Shown: positions 1 through 8,642 of the stretch, in pieces | Position numbering within the stretch: position 1 is the first letter of the stretch | Layout: each line of letters starts with the position of its first letter | Assembly: GCA_005879255.1 (NCBI GenBank) | Contig: VBKY01000093.1 | Coordinates: forward strand, 1-47,751 | From: Deltaproteobacteria bacterium | Lineage (GTDB): Bacteria; Desulfobacterota_B; Binatia; UBA9968 | Direction of reading: 5' to 3' | Length of the DNA stretch: 47,751 nucleotides | Notes under the pieces: model-generated | Seen by the model: only the letters and a program-made list of their open reading frames with translations | Database searches by the model: none | Told to the model about the DNA's origin: nothing | Translations under genes and position numbers: made by a program

Positions 1-1
1 A

Positions 2-751
2 AGCAATGACGTGAAGCTCATGATTGCTTACCGCCTCCATTTCGAGGCAGCGAACATGAAGGCAGTCGAAATCGTTCGGTCCGGCAAGATCGGCGAACCG
101 CGCCTCTTTAACTCGGTATTCTCGATGCAAGTTCGCCCGGGCAACATACGCACCGATAAAGAGATGGGCGGAGGGACACTCTACGATATTGGTATCTATT
201 GCATTAATGCCGCGCGTTATCTTTTTCGCGACGAACCCATTGAGGTTTTCGCTTTCAGCAGCGCCAACAGGAAAGACCCGCGCTTCAAATTGATCGATGA
301 GATGACGGGTGCGGTGCTGCGCTTTCCCAATGATCGTCTTGCGACCTTTGTATCCAGTTTCGGAGCGGCCGATGTGGCAAGCTATGGCATCTTGGGAACT
401 CGTGGTGACCTCCACGTTGAGCAGGCTTATGAATATGTCATGCCGGTAAACCACTATCTGACTGTGAAAGGCAAAACCCGGAAGCGATCCTTCCCTAAAC
501 GAGATCAGTTTGCCCCCGAACTGATTTATTTTTCGGACTGCATCAAGAACGATAAAACTCCCGAGCCCTCCGGAACCGAGGGCCTGGCCGATGTTCGTGT
601 CATCGAAGGATTGTACCGGTCAGCCAAAATTCACCGCGCGGTTAAGGTCAGGCCGGTAAAGCAAACGCAAAGACCGACCATGAAACAAGAGCTCCGGCGC
701 CCGGCGATTAGCAAACCGTCGCTGATTCATGCCGAGAGTGCCGCGCTCTAG
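2..751 (+). CDS. Gfo/Idh/MocA-family oxidoreductase, 5'-truncated
   Basis: This is the C-terminal part of an NAD(P)-dependent sugar-type oxidoreductase. The reading frame is open to the window edge and codons before the GTG at 11 still read as family sequence, so the true start lies outside. The visible segment carries the conserved YRLHFE stretch that follows the catalytic region, then the GGGTLYDIGIYCINAARYLF block that includes the conserved aspartate region of glucose-fructose-oxidoreductase-like enzymes, and a beta-sheet C-terminal domain. The N-terminal Rossmann fold (GxGxxG) is missing because of truncation. The last 40 residues are basic and look like an unstructured tail. The substrate cannot be deduced. 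Confidence 0.85.
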   Translation, partial: SNDVKLMIAYRLHFEAANMKAVEIVRSGKIGEPRLFNSVFSMQVRPGNIRTDKEMGGGTLYDIGIYCINAARYLFRDEPIEVFAFSSANRKDPRFKLIDEMTGAVLRFPNDRLATFVSSFGAADVASYGILGTRGDLHVEQAYEYVMPVNHYLTVKGKTRKRSFPKRDQFAPELIYFSDCIKNDKTPEPSGTEGLADVRVIEGLYRSAKIHRAVKVRPVKQTQRPTMKQELRRPAISKPSLIHAESAAL

Positions 752-762
752 TTGGATTGTTT

Positions 763-876
763 ATGGCGCGCACCCGCCGGAAATTCCGCCGCACAAAGAC
801 GACCGCCCGCAGTGTGAAGTCAAAGCCCAAGACTTCTGGTGCTTGCCGGACACACAACAAGAAGGCGGTTTCGTAA
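763..876 (+). CDS. Possible very basic 37-residue protein
   Basis: A short frame begins MARTRRKFRRTKTTARSVKS and ends with TAA. It has about a dozen Arg/Lys residues and no acidic residue, a composition typical of small nucleic-acid-binding or histone-tail-like bacterial proteins. It begins 11 nt after the oxidoreductase stop and is read in the same direction. The ribosome site is weak (TTGGA). I do not recognise a family, and it may be chance. It competes with a longer overlapping frame (729-983) that has no family features. Confidence 0.3.
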   Translation: MARTRRKFRRTKTTARSVKSKPKTSGACRTHNKKAVS

Positions 877-979
877 ATCACGTAATTCACCGATGGTCGG
901 GCTCAGCAAAAAAGGTGGCGGAGGAAACGCCGGAATTCGTAGGGTCGTCACTGATACTTAGAAATATCGAGAGGATGAT

Positions 980-1756
980 ATGAAAGCAGTCACCGGTATT
1001 TTCGCTTCCTTCGAACAGGCGAGACGAAGCGCCGAAGAACTCACTGCGGCTGGGATTTCCGACGAGCGGATCAACTTTTTAACTCCCGGTGCATCCGCCG
1101 CCAAGATCGATTCTGTCCCGTCCACTGCCGGGGAACAGCCGGGCATGGGAAAAGCCGTTGGCGGTGTGGTGGGCGCTGCCACGGGGACGGCCGCCGGCGC
1201 GCCCCTCGGAATGTCGCTCGCGAGCGTGATAGTTCCCGGAGTCGGACCGGCCATTGCGATCGGACTTGCAGCGGCCGCGCTGTTGGGTATCGGCGGAGCG
1301 ATCGGCGGCGCGGCAGTGGGTGGTAGCTTGGAAAACGCACTAACCGAAGGGCTACCCAAGGACGAGATATTCGTTTACGAAGACGCGCTTAAGCAGGGTC
1401 GGACGGTCTTATTTGTATTTGCTGATAACGAGGATCAAGCTGAGACTGCGCGCGGGATCTTCGAGCGCAACGGCGCAGAAAGCGTCGATGCCGCCCGGGA
1501 GCAGTGGTGGGTGGGCATGCGCGATGCCGAACAAGAGCATTATATTCGCGAGGGACAAGATTTTTCCCAGGACGAGAAAGAATATCGGATTGGCTTTGAA
1601 GCGGCGCTGCACTTGTCAACGCGCGGAAGTTCGTATGACGAGGCATCGGCGTATCTCCGGTCGCGCCACCCGGACATTTACCGCAAGGACTCCTTTCGGC
1701 GCGGATACGAGCGAGGACAGCGTCATTACCGGAGCTTGGCAGATCATTCCAGATAA
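980..1756 (+). CDS. Glycine-rich membrane-associated general-stress-type protein
   Basis: The N-terminal 45 residues (MKAVTGIFASFEQARRSAEE) resemble the alpha/beta domain of general stress protein 17M/DUF1269-like proteins. The centre (about 55-120) is a long Gly/Ala-rich hydrophobic stretch with GAATGTAAG- and IGGAIGGAAVGG-type glycine zippers, probably membrane inserting. A second alpha/beta segment (DEIFVYEDALKQGRTVLFVF) and a charged, Tyr- and Arg-rich C-terminus follow. The start is supported by GAGAGG 5 nt upstream. Such proteins usually occur among envelope-stress genes, and the neighbours here fit. The molecular function is unknown. Confidence 0.75.
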   Translation: MKAVTGIFASFEQARRSAEELTAAGISDERINFLTPGASAAKIDSVPSTAGEQPGMGKAVGGVVGAATGTAAGAPLGMSLASVIVPGVGPAIAIGLAAAALLGIGGAIGGAAVGGSLENALTEGLPKDEIFVYEDALKQGRTVLFVFADNEDQAETARGIFERNGAESVDAAREQWWVGMRDAEQEHYIREGQDFSQDEKEYRIGFEAALHLSTRGSSYDEASAYLRSRHPDIYRKDSFRRGYERGQRHYRSLADHSR

Positions 1757-1872
1757 CCCGTTGATGTGCTTCACCGGCGGGAACGAATCGCGTTGTCGGA
1801 AAGGGTGCGCTAGCTTGTCTAGTCCGGCACTGCATCGAGTATGATAGTGTTAATCAAAATCCTCCGAACCGC

Positions 1873-3258
1873 GTGATTGGTAAAGTTGTCATCGACCAGA
1901 CAATTATAAATAGTACGGATCAAAAAAAGACGCGCGTCATAATCATCGGCGGTGGATTCGGTGGACTGGCCGCCGCCCAAGCTTTAAAGAATGCAGCGGT
2001 CGAAGTCACGCTGATCGACCGGCGGAATTTTCATCTATTTCAGCCGCTTCTCTACCAGGTGGCGACGGGTTGGCTTTCTCCCGCGAACATCGCCTCGACG
2101 CTGCGGGCAACACTTCGACGGCAGCAGAATGCCCGAGTGCTTTTGGCCGAAGTGATCGATATTGACGTCAAAGGGCGTCGCGTATTGCTCACCGATGGTT
2201 CTGTAGAATACGACACTCTCATCGTCGCAGCGGGTTCCCGTCATCACTATTTCGGCAACGATCAATGGGAAGAAATTGCTCCCGGTCTTAAGACGGTTGA
2301 AGACGCCACGGAAATCCGTCGCCGTATCTTCGTTGCATTCGAGGCCGCCGAACGGGAAAGCGATCCCAAAAAACTCGACGCGTTGTTGACCTTTATTATA
2401 GTCGGTGGCGGACCTACCGGTGTCGAACTGGCCGGCGCATTGGGCGAGATCGCGAATGACACTCTCAGACATGACTTTCGCAACATCGATCCATCCAAGG
2501 CGCGAATCTTATTGATCGAGGGGAGCGACCGCATTCTTCCATCATATCCATCAGAACTGTCCGAACGAGCAGTCGGCTTCCTAGCCAAACTGGGAGTGAA
2601 AGCCGATGTGAACGCCGTCGTTACGGAACTTTATCCTGGCTCGGTTACAGTTAAGCGCGGAGAGAGCCTAGAGCGCATTCCATGTCACACGGTGATCTGG
2701 GCCGCCGGTGTGCAGGCGTCATTCTTGGGGCAAGTGCTTGCCAAAGAGACGGGAGCCAAATTGGATCGGGCTGGACACATGATGGTCGAGCCTGATCTCA
2801 CGCTTGCGGGCTATCCGGAGATCTTCGTAATCGGCGATCTAGCCAATTATTCCCATCAATCCGGCAAGCCGCTTCCCGGTCTCGCGCCGGTCGCGATGCA
2901 GCAAGGACGATACGTCGGGCGAATTCTTGAGAACCGAATCGCAGGAAAAAGCGCCGCACCGTTTCATTACCGCGACCGCGGCAGCATGGCGATCATCGGA
3001 CGAGCATCCGCAGTTGCTCATATGGGTAGGCTTCAGTTTGCCGGATTCATTGCGTGGCTCATGTGGCTGTTCGTTCACCTCGTACAGTTAGTCGAATTCG
3101 AGAACAAGATTCTCGTTTTGGTTCAATGGGGCTGGTATTACTTCAGCCGTAATCGCGCGGCACGACTGATCACCGGTGACGACGTGATCTGTCTTCCCTT
3201 AGCGGACACTGTCGGAGCCGACGAAGCATCGCAGCGCCTCAAACGCAGGGTTGTTTAG
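1873..3258 (+). CDS. ndh: Type II NADH:quinone oxidoreductase (NDH-2)
   Basis: This is a single-subunit, non-proton-pumping NADH dehydrogenase that transfers electrons from NADH through FAD to the quinone pool at the inner membrane face. The FAD-binding dinucleotide fold is at about residues 22-45 (VIIIGGGFGGLAAAQAL), the NAD-binding fold at about 175-195 (FIIVGGGPTGVELAGAL), and the second FAD motif near IFVIGDLA. The C-terminus has an amphipathic and hydrophobic stretch (WLMWLFVHLVQLVEF) typical of the membrane anchor. The length of 461 aa is normal. The GTG start at 1873 gives a 20-residue extension before the FAD fold; an internal start is possible. Confidence 0.9.
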   Translation: MIGKVVIDQTIINSTDQKKTRVIIIGGGFGGLAAAQALKNAAVEVTLIDRRNFHLFQPLLYQVATGWLSPANIASTLRATLRRQQNARVLLAEVIDIDVKGRRVLLTDGSVEYDTLIVAAGSRHHYFGNDQWEEIAPGLKTVEDATEIRRRIFVAFEAAERESDPKKLDALLTFIIVGGGPTGVELAGALGEIANDTLRHDFRNIDPSKARILLIEGSDRILPSYPSELSERAVGFLAKLGVKADVNAVVTELYPGSVTVKRGESLERIPCHTVIWAAGVQASFLGQVLAKETGAKLDRAGHMMVEPDLTLAGYPEIFVIGDLANYSHQSGKPLPGLAPVAMQQGRYVGRILENRIAGKSAAPFHYRDRGSMAIIGRASAVAHMGRLQFAGFIAWLMWLFVHLVQLVEFENKILVLVQWGWYYFSRNRAARLITGDDVICLPLADTVGADEASQRLKRRVV

Positions 3259-3393
3259 CTGAGCAACACTTCACTGTGAGGAAATTTCGTTCTTGGCCAG
3301 GGGAAATCCCATTAAAAGTTTCATGCCCCTGGAATTTGGCAAAAATATTTCTGCTGATCTGTCTTTTGTTCCAACCTTTTATGGAGAGAGGTT

Positions 3394-3780
3394 ATGTCGA
3401 AGCATGGCGAACATGAATACAGCGGGCTGCAAAATCAGCGGGCCCAAGACGATTCCGCCGCCACCACCGAGCGAGAAGTGGAGAAATTAGTCGGCGAAAT
3501 CGGCAGTGTAATCCGCGCGGCCGAGCCACAACGGCGCGGTGAATTAAAGGAACTCGCAGAAACTCTTGTGCACGAAGAAATGTCGACGATCCCGGCACAG
3601 GCAGAGGCAGCCAAAGAGTCTTTCGCTCAACATCGCGTCAACCCGCTAGCCGGTGGAATTTTCTTAACGGTTATCGGTGCTGGTTTTGCTTTGATTGTGA
3701 CGCCCGTGGGCCTGGGTCTGGTCCTGATTGGATTGTTGCTCATCATTTGGGGCGCAATCATGAGCTGGACAGAGAAATAA
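3394..3780 (+). CDS. Small protein with a C-terminal transmembrane hairpin, unknown function
   Basis: This 128-residue protein has a hydrophilic N-terminal two-thirds, probably helical (EREVEKLVGEIGSVIRAAEP), and two adjacent transmembrane segments at about 83-125 (GGIFLTVIGAGFALIVTPVG then LVLIGLLLIIWGAIM). The start is well supported by GGAGAGAGG seven nt upstream of the ATG. The arrangement resembles holin-superfamily or DUF883-like membrane-bound stress proteins, but I cannot assign it to a family. It stands alone between ndh and the SRPBCC gene, all in the same direction. Confidence 0.7.
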   Translation: MSKHGEHEYSGLQNQRAQDDSAATTEREVEKLVGEIGSVIRAAEPQRRGELKELAETLVHEEMSTIPAQAEAAKESFAQHRVNPLAGGIFLTVIGAGFALIVTPVGLGLVLIGLLLIIWGAIMSWTEK

Positions 3781-3863
3781 GCAACTCTCAAACGCGGGGA
3801 CTATCATGGCTGAGGCTGGATAAGAGATCTACCGATAGAAAAAATTTCTGATTGATGAGGACA

Positions 3864-4316
3864 ATGAAGATGGAAACGATCGAAAAATGCATTGACGTTA
3901 ATGTCCCGGTGAGCACGGTTTATAATCAATGGACCCAGTTCGAGGAATTTCCCCGATTTATGGAAAACGTCGAAAGCGTCAAGCAACTCGACGAGACCAG
4001 TCTACGATGGGTTGCCAAGATCGCGGGAAAAACCGTCGAATGGGACGCCGAAATCTCCGAGCAGGTCCCGGACAAACGAATCGTCTGGTACGGCGCCAAC
4101 GGTCCGGTGCGCAACGGCATGGTGTCGTTCAACCCCATTAACGAGGATATCACTCGGGTGACGTTGCGTATCGGCTATGAACCCGAAGGATTTATCGAGC
4201 AGGCCGGAGATAAGCTCGGCATCCTGTCGAACCGCGTGCAAGGCGATCTCGAGCGCTTCAAGGAATTCATCGAAGCGCGCGGCAGAGAGACCGGCGCCTG
4301 GCGCGGCAAGATTTAA
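3864..4316 (+). CDS. SRPBCC/START-like (polyketide cyclase/dehydrase family) protein
   Basis: This 150-residue single-domain helix-grip protein matches the cyclase/dehydrase family: I(E)KxIDVNVPVSTVYNQWTQF at the N-terminus, then FPRFMENVESV and KIAGKTVEWDAEI, with a long C-terminal helix (DLERFKEFIEARG). These proteins bind hydrophobic ligands or act as coenzyme-Q-binding chaperones (Coq10-like), and this particular short form is common beside stress proteins. Several in-frame starts exist (3855, 3864, 3870); 3864 or 3870 best fits the upstream AGGA. The ligand is unknown. Confidence 0.8.
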   Translation: MKMETIEKCIDVNVPVSTVYNQWTQFEEFPRFMENVESVKQLDETSLRWVAKIAGKTVEWDAEISEQVPDKRIVWYGANGPVRNGMVSFNPINEDITRVTLRIGYEPEGFIEQAGDKLGILSNRVQGDLERFKEFIEARGRETGAWRGKI

Positions 4317-4421
4317 TCAGGGATTCTACTTTTGATTGTTGCGTCGTCGCGGCGCGATCCGGATACGCTGAGATGGCTAACGACGGATAGAAGTTATCGG
4401 CGGGTCTTCTTTTGAGATTTG

Positions 4422-5114
4422 CTACACTCGGTGCGAGAGCCGGGTATGCAAACGAAGAAACAAATTATGAATACCAAAACCATGGAGCGAAACTTCAATA
4501 ACGGACCTTTCAGATAGCATACGCGGAATACGCACATGGACGGTTTTCTCGGCTTCGATGATGCCTCGAGCCGCGCAATTTGCGCAAAGGAAGAGCCAGT
4601 CGCGACCGGTGCCGTGGCACTCGGGACAGGTAAAAAAAACCGGAACCCCGACGGCAATGGTTCCACCCTGAGCCGATTCTTCAGGTGAGAGAGCCAGATC
4701 GACATTCAATGCTTCGATTCGCTCGCCCTTGGGAATTTGCCTGTTCGTGAAGTTTCTGACGAAGCGTTCGTACAATGGTTCGAACGACGGGTAGATCGTT
4801 CTAAATTCGCGTAGCAGTGATAAAGGCCCGGGTGAGCGAAACTCAACGCTGGGAAGCGATGGGTAAGTAATCGGTTCCGCATGAGACTGTACGACGATCT
4901 CGTTTTGCTCGAGATCGCGATCGTACATTCTCTTTTTCTCGGGATCCGAGAGATTTTCGTAGGCTTCCTTTATGGCGCGAAATTTATCGATCGTATCCGG
5001 TCCGACGCGGTCGGGATGATATTGCTTTGCCAATTCTCGATAAGCGTCGCGAATGCCGCGAAAATTCTCTCGACGGGAAATGCCGAGGATCAGGTAATGA
5101 TCCATTATTGCCAT
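4422..5114 (-). CDS. DnaJ-like co-chaperone with reduced zinc motif
   Basis: An N-terminal J domain (DHYLILGI at residue 4, HPD in AKQYHPDRVG) should stimulate a DnaK partner. The C-terminal half carries CPECHGTG and CANCAARG, two CxxC pairs instead of the four of canonical DnaJ, and ends with a substrate-domain signature (GIHNLFLRLH). At about 230 aa it is shorter than DnaJ (about 375). The frame opens at 5198, but MAIMDHYL at 5114 fits the family start. It lies directly downstream of a secreted protein in the same operon, and a sigma-54-type promoter precedes both. This is a specialised, possibly stress-induced, J protein. Confidence 0.85.
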   Translation of the reverse strand: MAIMDHYLILGISRRENFRGIRDAYRELAKQYHPDRVGPDTIDKFRAIKEAYENLSDPEKKRMYDRDLEQNEIVVQSHAEPITYPSLPSVEFRSPGPLSLLREFRTIYPSFEPLYERFVRNFTNRQIPKGERIEALNVDLALSPEESAQGGTIAVGVPVFFTCPECHGTGRDWLFLCANCAARGIIEAEKTVHVRIPRMLSERSVIEVSLHGFGIHNLFLRLHTRLSHRV

Positions 5115-5204
5115 CGGATAACCCCGGCGTTTTTGATTCAGCTCATCTCCAGCGCCTAGTTGTGGTCTCGAAGAGGCGGTTACCGCACTGAATACCATGC
5201 GGAA

Positions 5205-5621
5205 CTAAAAATAAACGCGCTCAAATCCAGCGACCTTTACGTCGATCACGAAAGAGCCGTCGCGCCGCTCGGGAAGGGGCGGCGAAGGTTTATACTCGAA
5301 GCGCGCGCTTCCTCCCGGAGGTATTTCCTTCGCGGCGGTGTAGTAAACAGTTCGCCCCGGATCATCCTTGCCGGGATGAAATTCGTTCGCCCAGCGCCAC
5401 GAGTATCTTATTTCCAAGACTACATCGCGCAGGGTGTCGCGTGAATTATTGACTATTTCGCCCGAAACCTCGCCGTTCTTAATCGACACATTGCGTAGCG
5501 TTACGATCCGGCCGACTTCGTCACCCGCGACAACAATCGTGTCGTTGGCGGTAGCGGCAATAGCCACGACGCCCGGCGTCACCAATACAACAATGGCTAA
5601 GGCATAAAAAAGCTTAATCAT
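5205..5621 (-). CDS. Secreted protein of unknown function with FxLYD-like beta domain
   Basis: A signal peptide is evident (MIKLFYALAIVVLVTPGVVAIA). The mature part has the pattern of an all-beta FxLYD-type domain (VSIKNGEVSGEIVNNSRDTLRDVVLEI). It is likely periplasmic. The start is supported by AAAGGATA upstream. It is the first gene of a minus-strand operon with the J-domain gene (90 nt apart if the latter starts at 5114), downstream of a strong -24/-12 promoter. The role is unknown; coupling to a chaperone suggests envelope or protein stress. Confidence 0.7.
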   Translation of the reverse strand: MIKLFYALAIVVLVTPGVVAIAATANDTIVVAGDEVGRIVTLRNVSIKNGEVSGEIVNNSRDTLRDVVLEIRYSWRWANEFHPGKDDPGRTVYYTAAKEIPPGGSARFEYKPSPPLPERRDGSFVIDVKVAGFERVYF

Positions 5622-5740
5622 AAGTATCCTTTCGAAGGATGTGCGTTCCGAGACTTATGGATAAAACCAATTCTGCCCGTCCGGTCAGTCGGCAGGACGC
5701 CGCAGGCCGTGACACTTTTGAATTTCCAGATTTTCAAGTG

Positions 5741-5756
5741 AGCAAGTCGCAGGCCA
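5741..5756 (-). promoter_or_regulatory. Sigma-54 (-24/-12) promoter for the J-domain operon
   Basis: Read on the minus strand, TGGCCTGCGACTTGCT matches the RpoN consensus TGGCAC-N5-TTGCA with the GG and GC dinucleotides 10 nt apart. It points at the gene starting at 5621. An upstream palindrome lies 63.5 nt from the -12 G. Confidence 0.75.
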
Positions 5757-5798
5757 TCCGTTGATCATCTAAAATTAAAAGGAAAACAATTTCGCATA

Positions 5799-5814
5799 AT
5801 ACGAAGTCTCATAA
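5799..5814 (-). promoter_or_regulatory. Upstream activator-type site (TTRCGA-N4-TCGYAW family)
   Basis: On the minus strand this reads TTATGAGACTTCGTAT. Together with flanking bases (CTCGCGAGAATCCG just upstream) it resembles the elements at 30546, 35882 and 36641. The distance from its centre to the -12 element equals that of the 36641 site. Binding by a sigma54 activator is inferred. Confidence 0.5.
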
Positions 5815-5840
5815 ATTCGCGGATTCTCGCGAGCGCGCCA

Positions 5841-7472
5841 TCAGACATCCAGACTTGGCTTCTTCTCGATCGGTAGTCCGGCGGCTTGCCAAATGTCCCA
5901 CCCGTCAATTAGGGCCCGCGCGCGCTGCCATCCGGCTCGTTTGAGTTCCTGCGCCGCACGGGCGCTGGTGGCTTCGTCCGGTCAAGCGCAGAACGTAATG
6001 ATCCAGGTTTGGCGCGGCACGTTGAGTTCGGCGATTCGCCGAACGATTTTATCGGCCGGTATTCGCAGCGCGCCTTGAGCTTGAAATGCGCTGGAGTTGA
6101 AACTGTTCTCGGCGCGGACGTCGACGATCAACAAGGGAGCGCCGGAGGATTGGAGCGCGCGGAGTTCTTCGATCGATATACGATCGGTGTCGTTCTCAGC
6201 GGCGATTGGACGCGGCCCGCCGTCATTGGCTTCTGGCGTTGCCGCGTCGATTTGATTGCGGTTTATGGGAGCGGGAGCGGGCGAAGGCGGCGTTCGGCCC
6301 AATAGCATCAGCGAGCCGCCGTGCAGCGCCACCGAGAGCAGCACGACGAGGCAGCAAATGACAAACAGCTGCTCGCTGCCCGGCACACCGGCGAATACCG
6401 GCACGAGGATCAATAGTAACGAGCTCAGACCGCGCGGTCCGAACCACGCGATTAAGAAACAGCTGCGGCGCTCTAGCTTGGTGCGCGACAACGACAAGAG
6501 GAATGCGATCGGCCGGATCAACACCACGGTTACGGCGAAGAGTACCGTCATCACGTTGAGCACAAGCAGCCCTTGCCATATCAGCGAGCTGCCAAACAGG
6601 ATGAAGGTGAAGAGCAGGGTCATCTCGGCGGTGGTCTGGCCGTATTCGAGAAAGCAGTCGCATAGTTCCACGTCGAGAGCGGCAATCGTCAATCCGGCGC
6701 AGAAAGCGGCCAAGAAGCCGCTACCATGCACTGCTTCGGCCGCCGCATAAGCGGCAAATGCCACGCCGAGCGAATACAAAGATTCGTAGTCGCGGCGCAC
6801 GCCGGTTTTGCGCCGCACCAATTCGAGCGCTCCGATCGCCAGCAAACCCACCGTGACGCCAGCTCCGGGACCGAGGAGAAACAGCTCGAGCGCCAAGCGC
6901 GCCGATTCGACACCGAAAAGATTGCTGTGGCTCAACACAGCCATGGCCACGAGAATGATCGGCAGCAAGACGATATCGTTCAAGCCGCTTTCCAGACGCA
7001 ACGCCAGGCGCACGGTTTCAGGAAGACCCGGTCGTTTCAACAAACCGCGCAGCATCACCGGATCGGTCGATGCCAGAGCAGCGCCGATCATCACCGCCGA
7101 CGCGGGCGAAAAATCCAAAAGCATCCATGCCGCAAGCGCGATGAGCGCCGCCGACAGCAAAGTGCCGGGCCCGATTACAAGAAAAGCTAAAAGACGATGA
7201 CGCCGGATCTCGGCAATGCTCAAGCTCACTGCGTCGGTAAACAACACCAGCACAAGGCTTAAGGTTGCGACGACCCGCAGGATCGGGGAATCTAGAGAAA
7301 CATTCAATAATTGCAACCCGGCAGGTCCGAGCATCGCGCCGAGCGCGAGGAAAACTCCGACTTGAGGAACATCGCTGCGGTCGATGAAGCCGGATAGAAG
7401 CGCAGCGACGATAATTACCACGCCGACTAGGGCTAAGGTCAGGATAAAGAACTGAGAACTAAACAGGTCCAT
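5841..7472 (-). CDS. Cation:proton antiporter (CPA1/NhaP type) fused to a rhodanese domain; predicted selenoprotein
   Basis: Residues 1-395 form about 12 transmembrane segments of a Na+(K+)/H+ antiporter; the family stretches ASTDPV and LRLESGLNDIVLLPI carry the ion-binding Asp region. A linker (about 400-430) leads to a cytoplasmic rhodanese domain (SIEELRALQSSGAPLLIVDVRAE). Just after ITFCA the frame meets TGA (5984-5982) and then continues for 46 residues as PDEATSARAAQELKRAGW to a TGA at 5841, the normal end of a rhodanese domain. Homologues have Cys-Pro after CA, so TGA replaces the second active-site cysteine (predicted Sec497, 543 aa in total). A hairpin lies 21 nt downstream. Without recoding the protein would stop inside its active-site loop. 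The alternative is a nonsense mutation or a base error. Confidence 0.8.
5948..5968 (-). other. Candidate bacterial SECIS hairpin (rhodanese)
   Basis: On the minus strand GCGCC-CGUGC-GGCGC forms a perfect 5-bp stem with a 5-nt loop, extended by two more GC pairs beyond an A/A mismatch. The loop begins 21 nt after the in-frame UGA and its second base is G. This fits the bacterial SECIS model as I know it. Confidence 0.65.
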
Positions 7473-7535
7473 AGGTAAGCGCTGGCAGACTCGGCGACTA
7501 TATCAGCGCGCGCGAATTACTCCAGATGTTTTGGA

Positions 7536-7551
7536 CGTCTCACAAATGAGA
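7536..7551. promoter_or_regulatory. Inverted repeat GTCTCA-CAAA-TGAGAC
   Basis: A 6-bp perfect inverted repeat with a 4-nt spacer lies between the divergent antiporter and universal stress protein genes, about 100 nt upstream of a sigma-54-type promoter. It is a plausible operator or enhancer; the binding protein is unknown. Confidence 0.4.
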
Positions 7552-7644
7552 CAGTCATAGACAGACGCTGGGAAGAGCGAGTTGGACGAAAATTTTTCAC
7601 CATCGCGCACGCCCTACTATCGCAGAGAAGTCGTGGCAATTGCT

Positions 7645-7660
7645 TGGCATAGTGATTGCG
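7645..7660 (+). promoter_or_regulatory. Sigma-54 promoter for the universal stress protein operon
   Basis: TGGCATAGTGATTGCG has GG and GC at the required 10-nt spacing and a good -24 box; the -12 box ends in G instead of A/T. The expected transcript start near 7671 lies upstream of the ribosome site and the ATG at 7697, which excludes the longer frame starting at 7640. Confidence 0.65.
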
Positions 7661-7696
7661 CAATCAAAACGAGAAAGATTGAAACGGAGAAAACCA

Positions 7697-8605
7697 ATGT
7701 ATAGCCGAATACTCGTACCGCTGGACGGATCCAAGACGGCTGAAAAAGCTCTGCCTTACGTGCGCGCCCTTGCGTCGAAGTTTAAGCTCCCCGTGGAACT
7801 GCTGGTGGTTATTGACATCACCGAGCTTGCCATGCGCATTTCCCCTGAAAATGCGCGTTATCTCACTACTCTGATAGAAAAGAACATTGGCAACAGCGAA
7901 CAGTACCTGAAAGGGGTTGCCGGGACATTTCACGACGTCAGCGTCAAGTGCACGGTGGACAAGGGCAGAGTTGCGGACGTCATCATCCAAAGAGCCGCGG
8001 CGGACAAAGGCACGCTCATTAATATGGCCACGCACGGACGTTCGGGGATCGACCGGTGGCTATTGGGGAGTATCGCCGAAAAGGTTTTGCGAGGCGCGAC
8101 CAACCCGCTGCTGCTAATTCGAGCCACACAGGCAGCGAAGACAGAAGGAGAGGCCAACCTCAGATCCGTCATAGTGCCATTGGATGGCTCGGAGTTGGCT
8201 GAGAGCGTGCTCCCCACGGTCGCTGAATTGGCAAAACCACTGCAACTCGAAGTCATTTTATTCCGGGCTTATACCATTCCTTATAGCGATCTGGCAGCCG
8301 ACGCTGAAGGCTTCTATCTCGCCCCTGACGAGGAATTGATCTCGGCGATGCGCGACGAAGCGGTCGCCTATCTCGGGAAAAAAGCCGAGGCGATAAAAAA
8401 ATTGGGGGTCGATAGGGTCTCTACTATTGCCGAGTATGGCCTCGCTGCCGATGAGATCATTTCTCTCGCACGTAAGACTCCGGACAATCTGATTGCGATG
8501 TGTAGCCACGGACGATCGGGCGTGAAACGTTGGGTGTTGGGCAGCGTGACGGAAACCGTCGTGCGTCACGCCGGTGATCCGGTGCTGGTTATCAGGGCGA
8601 CCTGA
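7697..8605 (+). CDS. Tandem-domain universal stress protein (UspA family)
   Basis: Two Usp domains are fused: residues about 1-145 (MYSRILVPLDGSKTAEKALP; MATHGRSGIDRWLLGSIAEKVL) and about 155-302 (SVIVPLDGSELAESVLP; CSHGRSGVKRWVLGSVTETVV). Both halves keep the G-2x-G-9x-G(S/T)-type ATP-binding signature near the C-terminus. Such proteins bind ATP and promote survival under starvation, oxidative or respiratory stress. The ATG at 7697 with GGAGAAAACC upstream is preferred. It forms an operon with the zinc-ribbon gene 38 nt downstream. Confidence 0.93.
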   Translation: MYSRILVPLDGSKTAEKALPYVRALASKFKLPVELLVVIDITELAMRISPENARYLTTLIEKNIGNSEQYLKGVAGTFHDVSVKCTVDKGRVADVIIQRAAADKGTLINMATHGRSGIDRWLLGSIAEKVLRGATNPLLLIRATQAAKTEGEANLRSVIVPLDGSELAESVLPTVAELAKPLQLEVILFRAYTIPYSDLAADAEGFYLAPDEELISAMRDEAVAYLGKKAEAIKKLGVDRVSTIAEYGLAADEIISLARKTPDNLIAMCSHGRSGVKRWVLGSVTETVVRHAGDPVLVIRAT

Positions 8606-8642
8606 AGCTGCTCCTTTATCGGCAGTGAAAGGAGGTGGAGCC

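Noticed and set aside
913..928. TGGCGGAGGAAACGCC as a sigma-54 promoter for the gene at 980
   Set aside because: GG/GC spacing fits, but the -12 box (ACGCC) is far from TTGCA and no upstream site is present.
729..983. 84-codon frame between the oxidoreductase and the glycine-rich protein
   Set aside because: No ribosome site, no family resemblance, and it overlaps a more compact basic frame.
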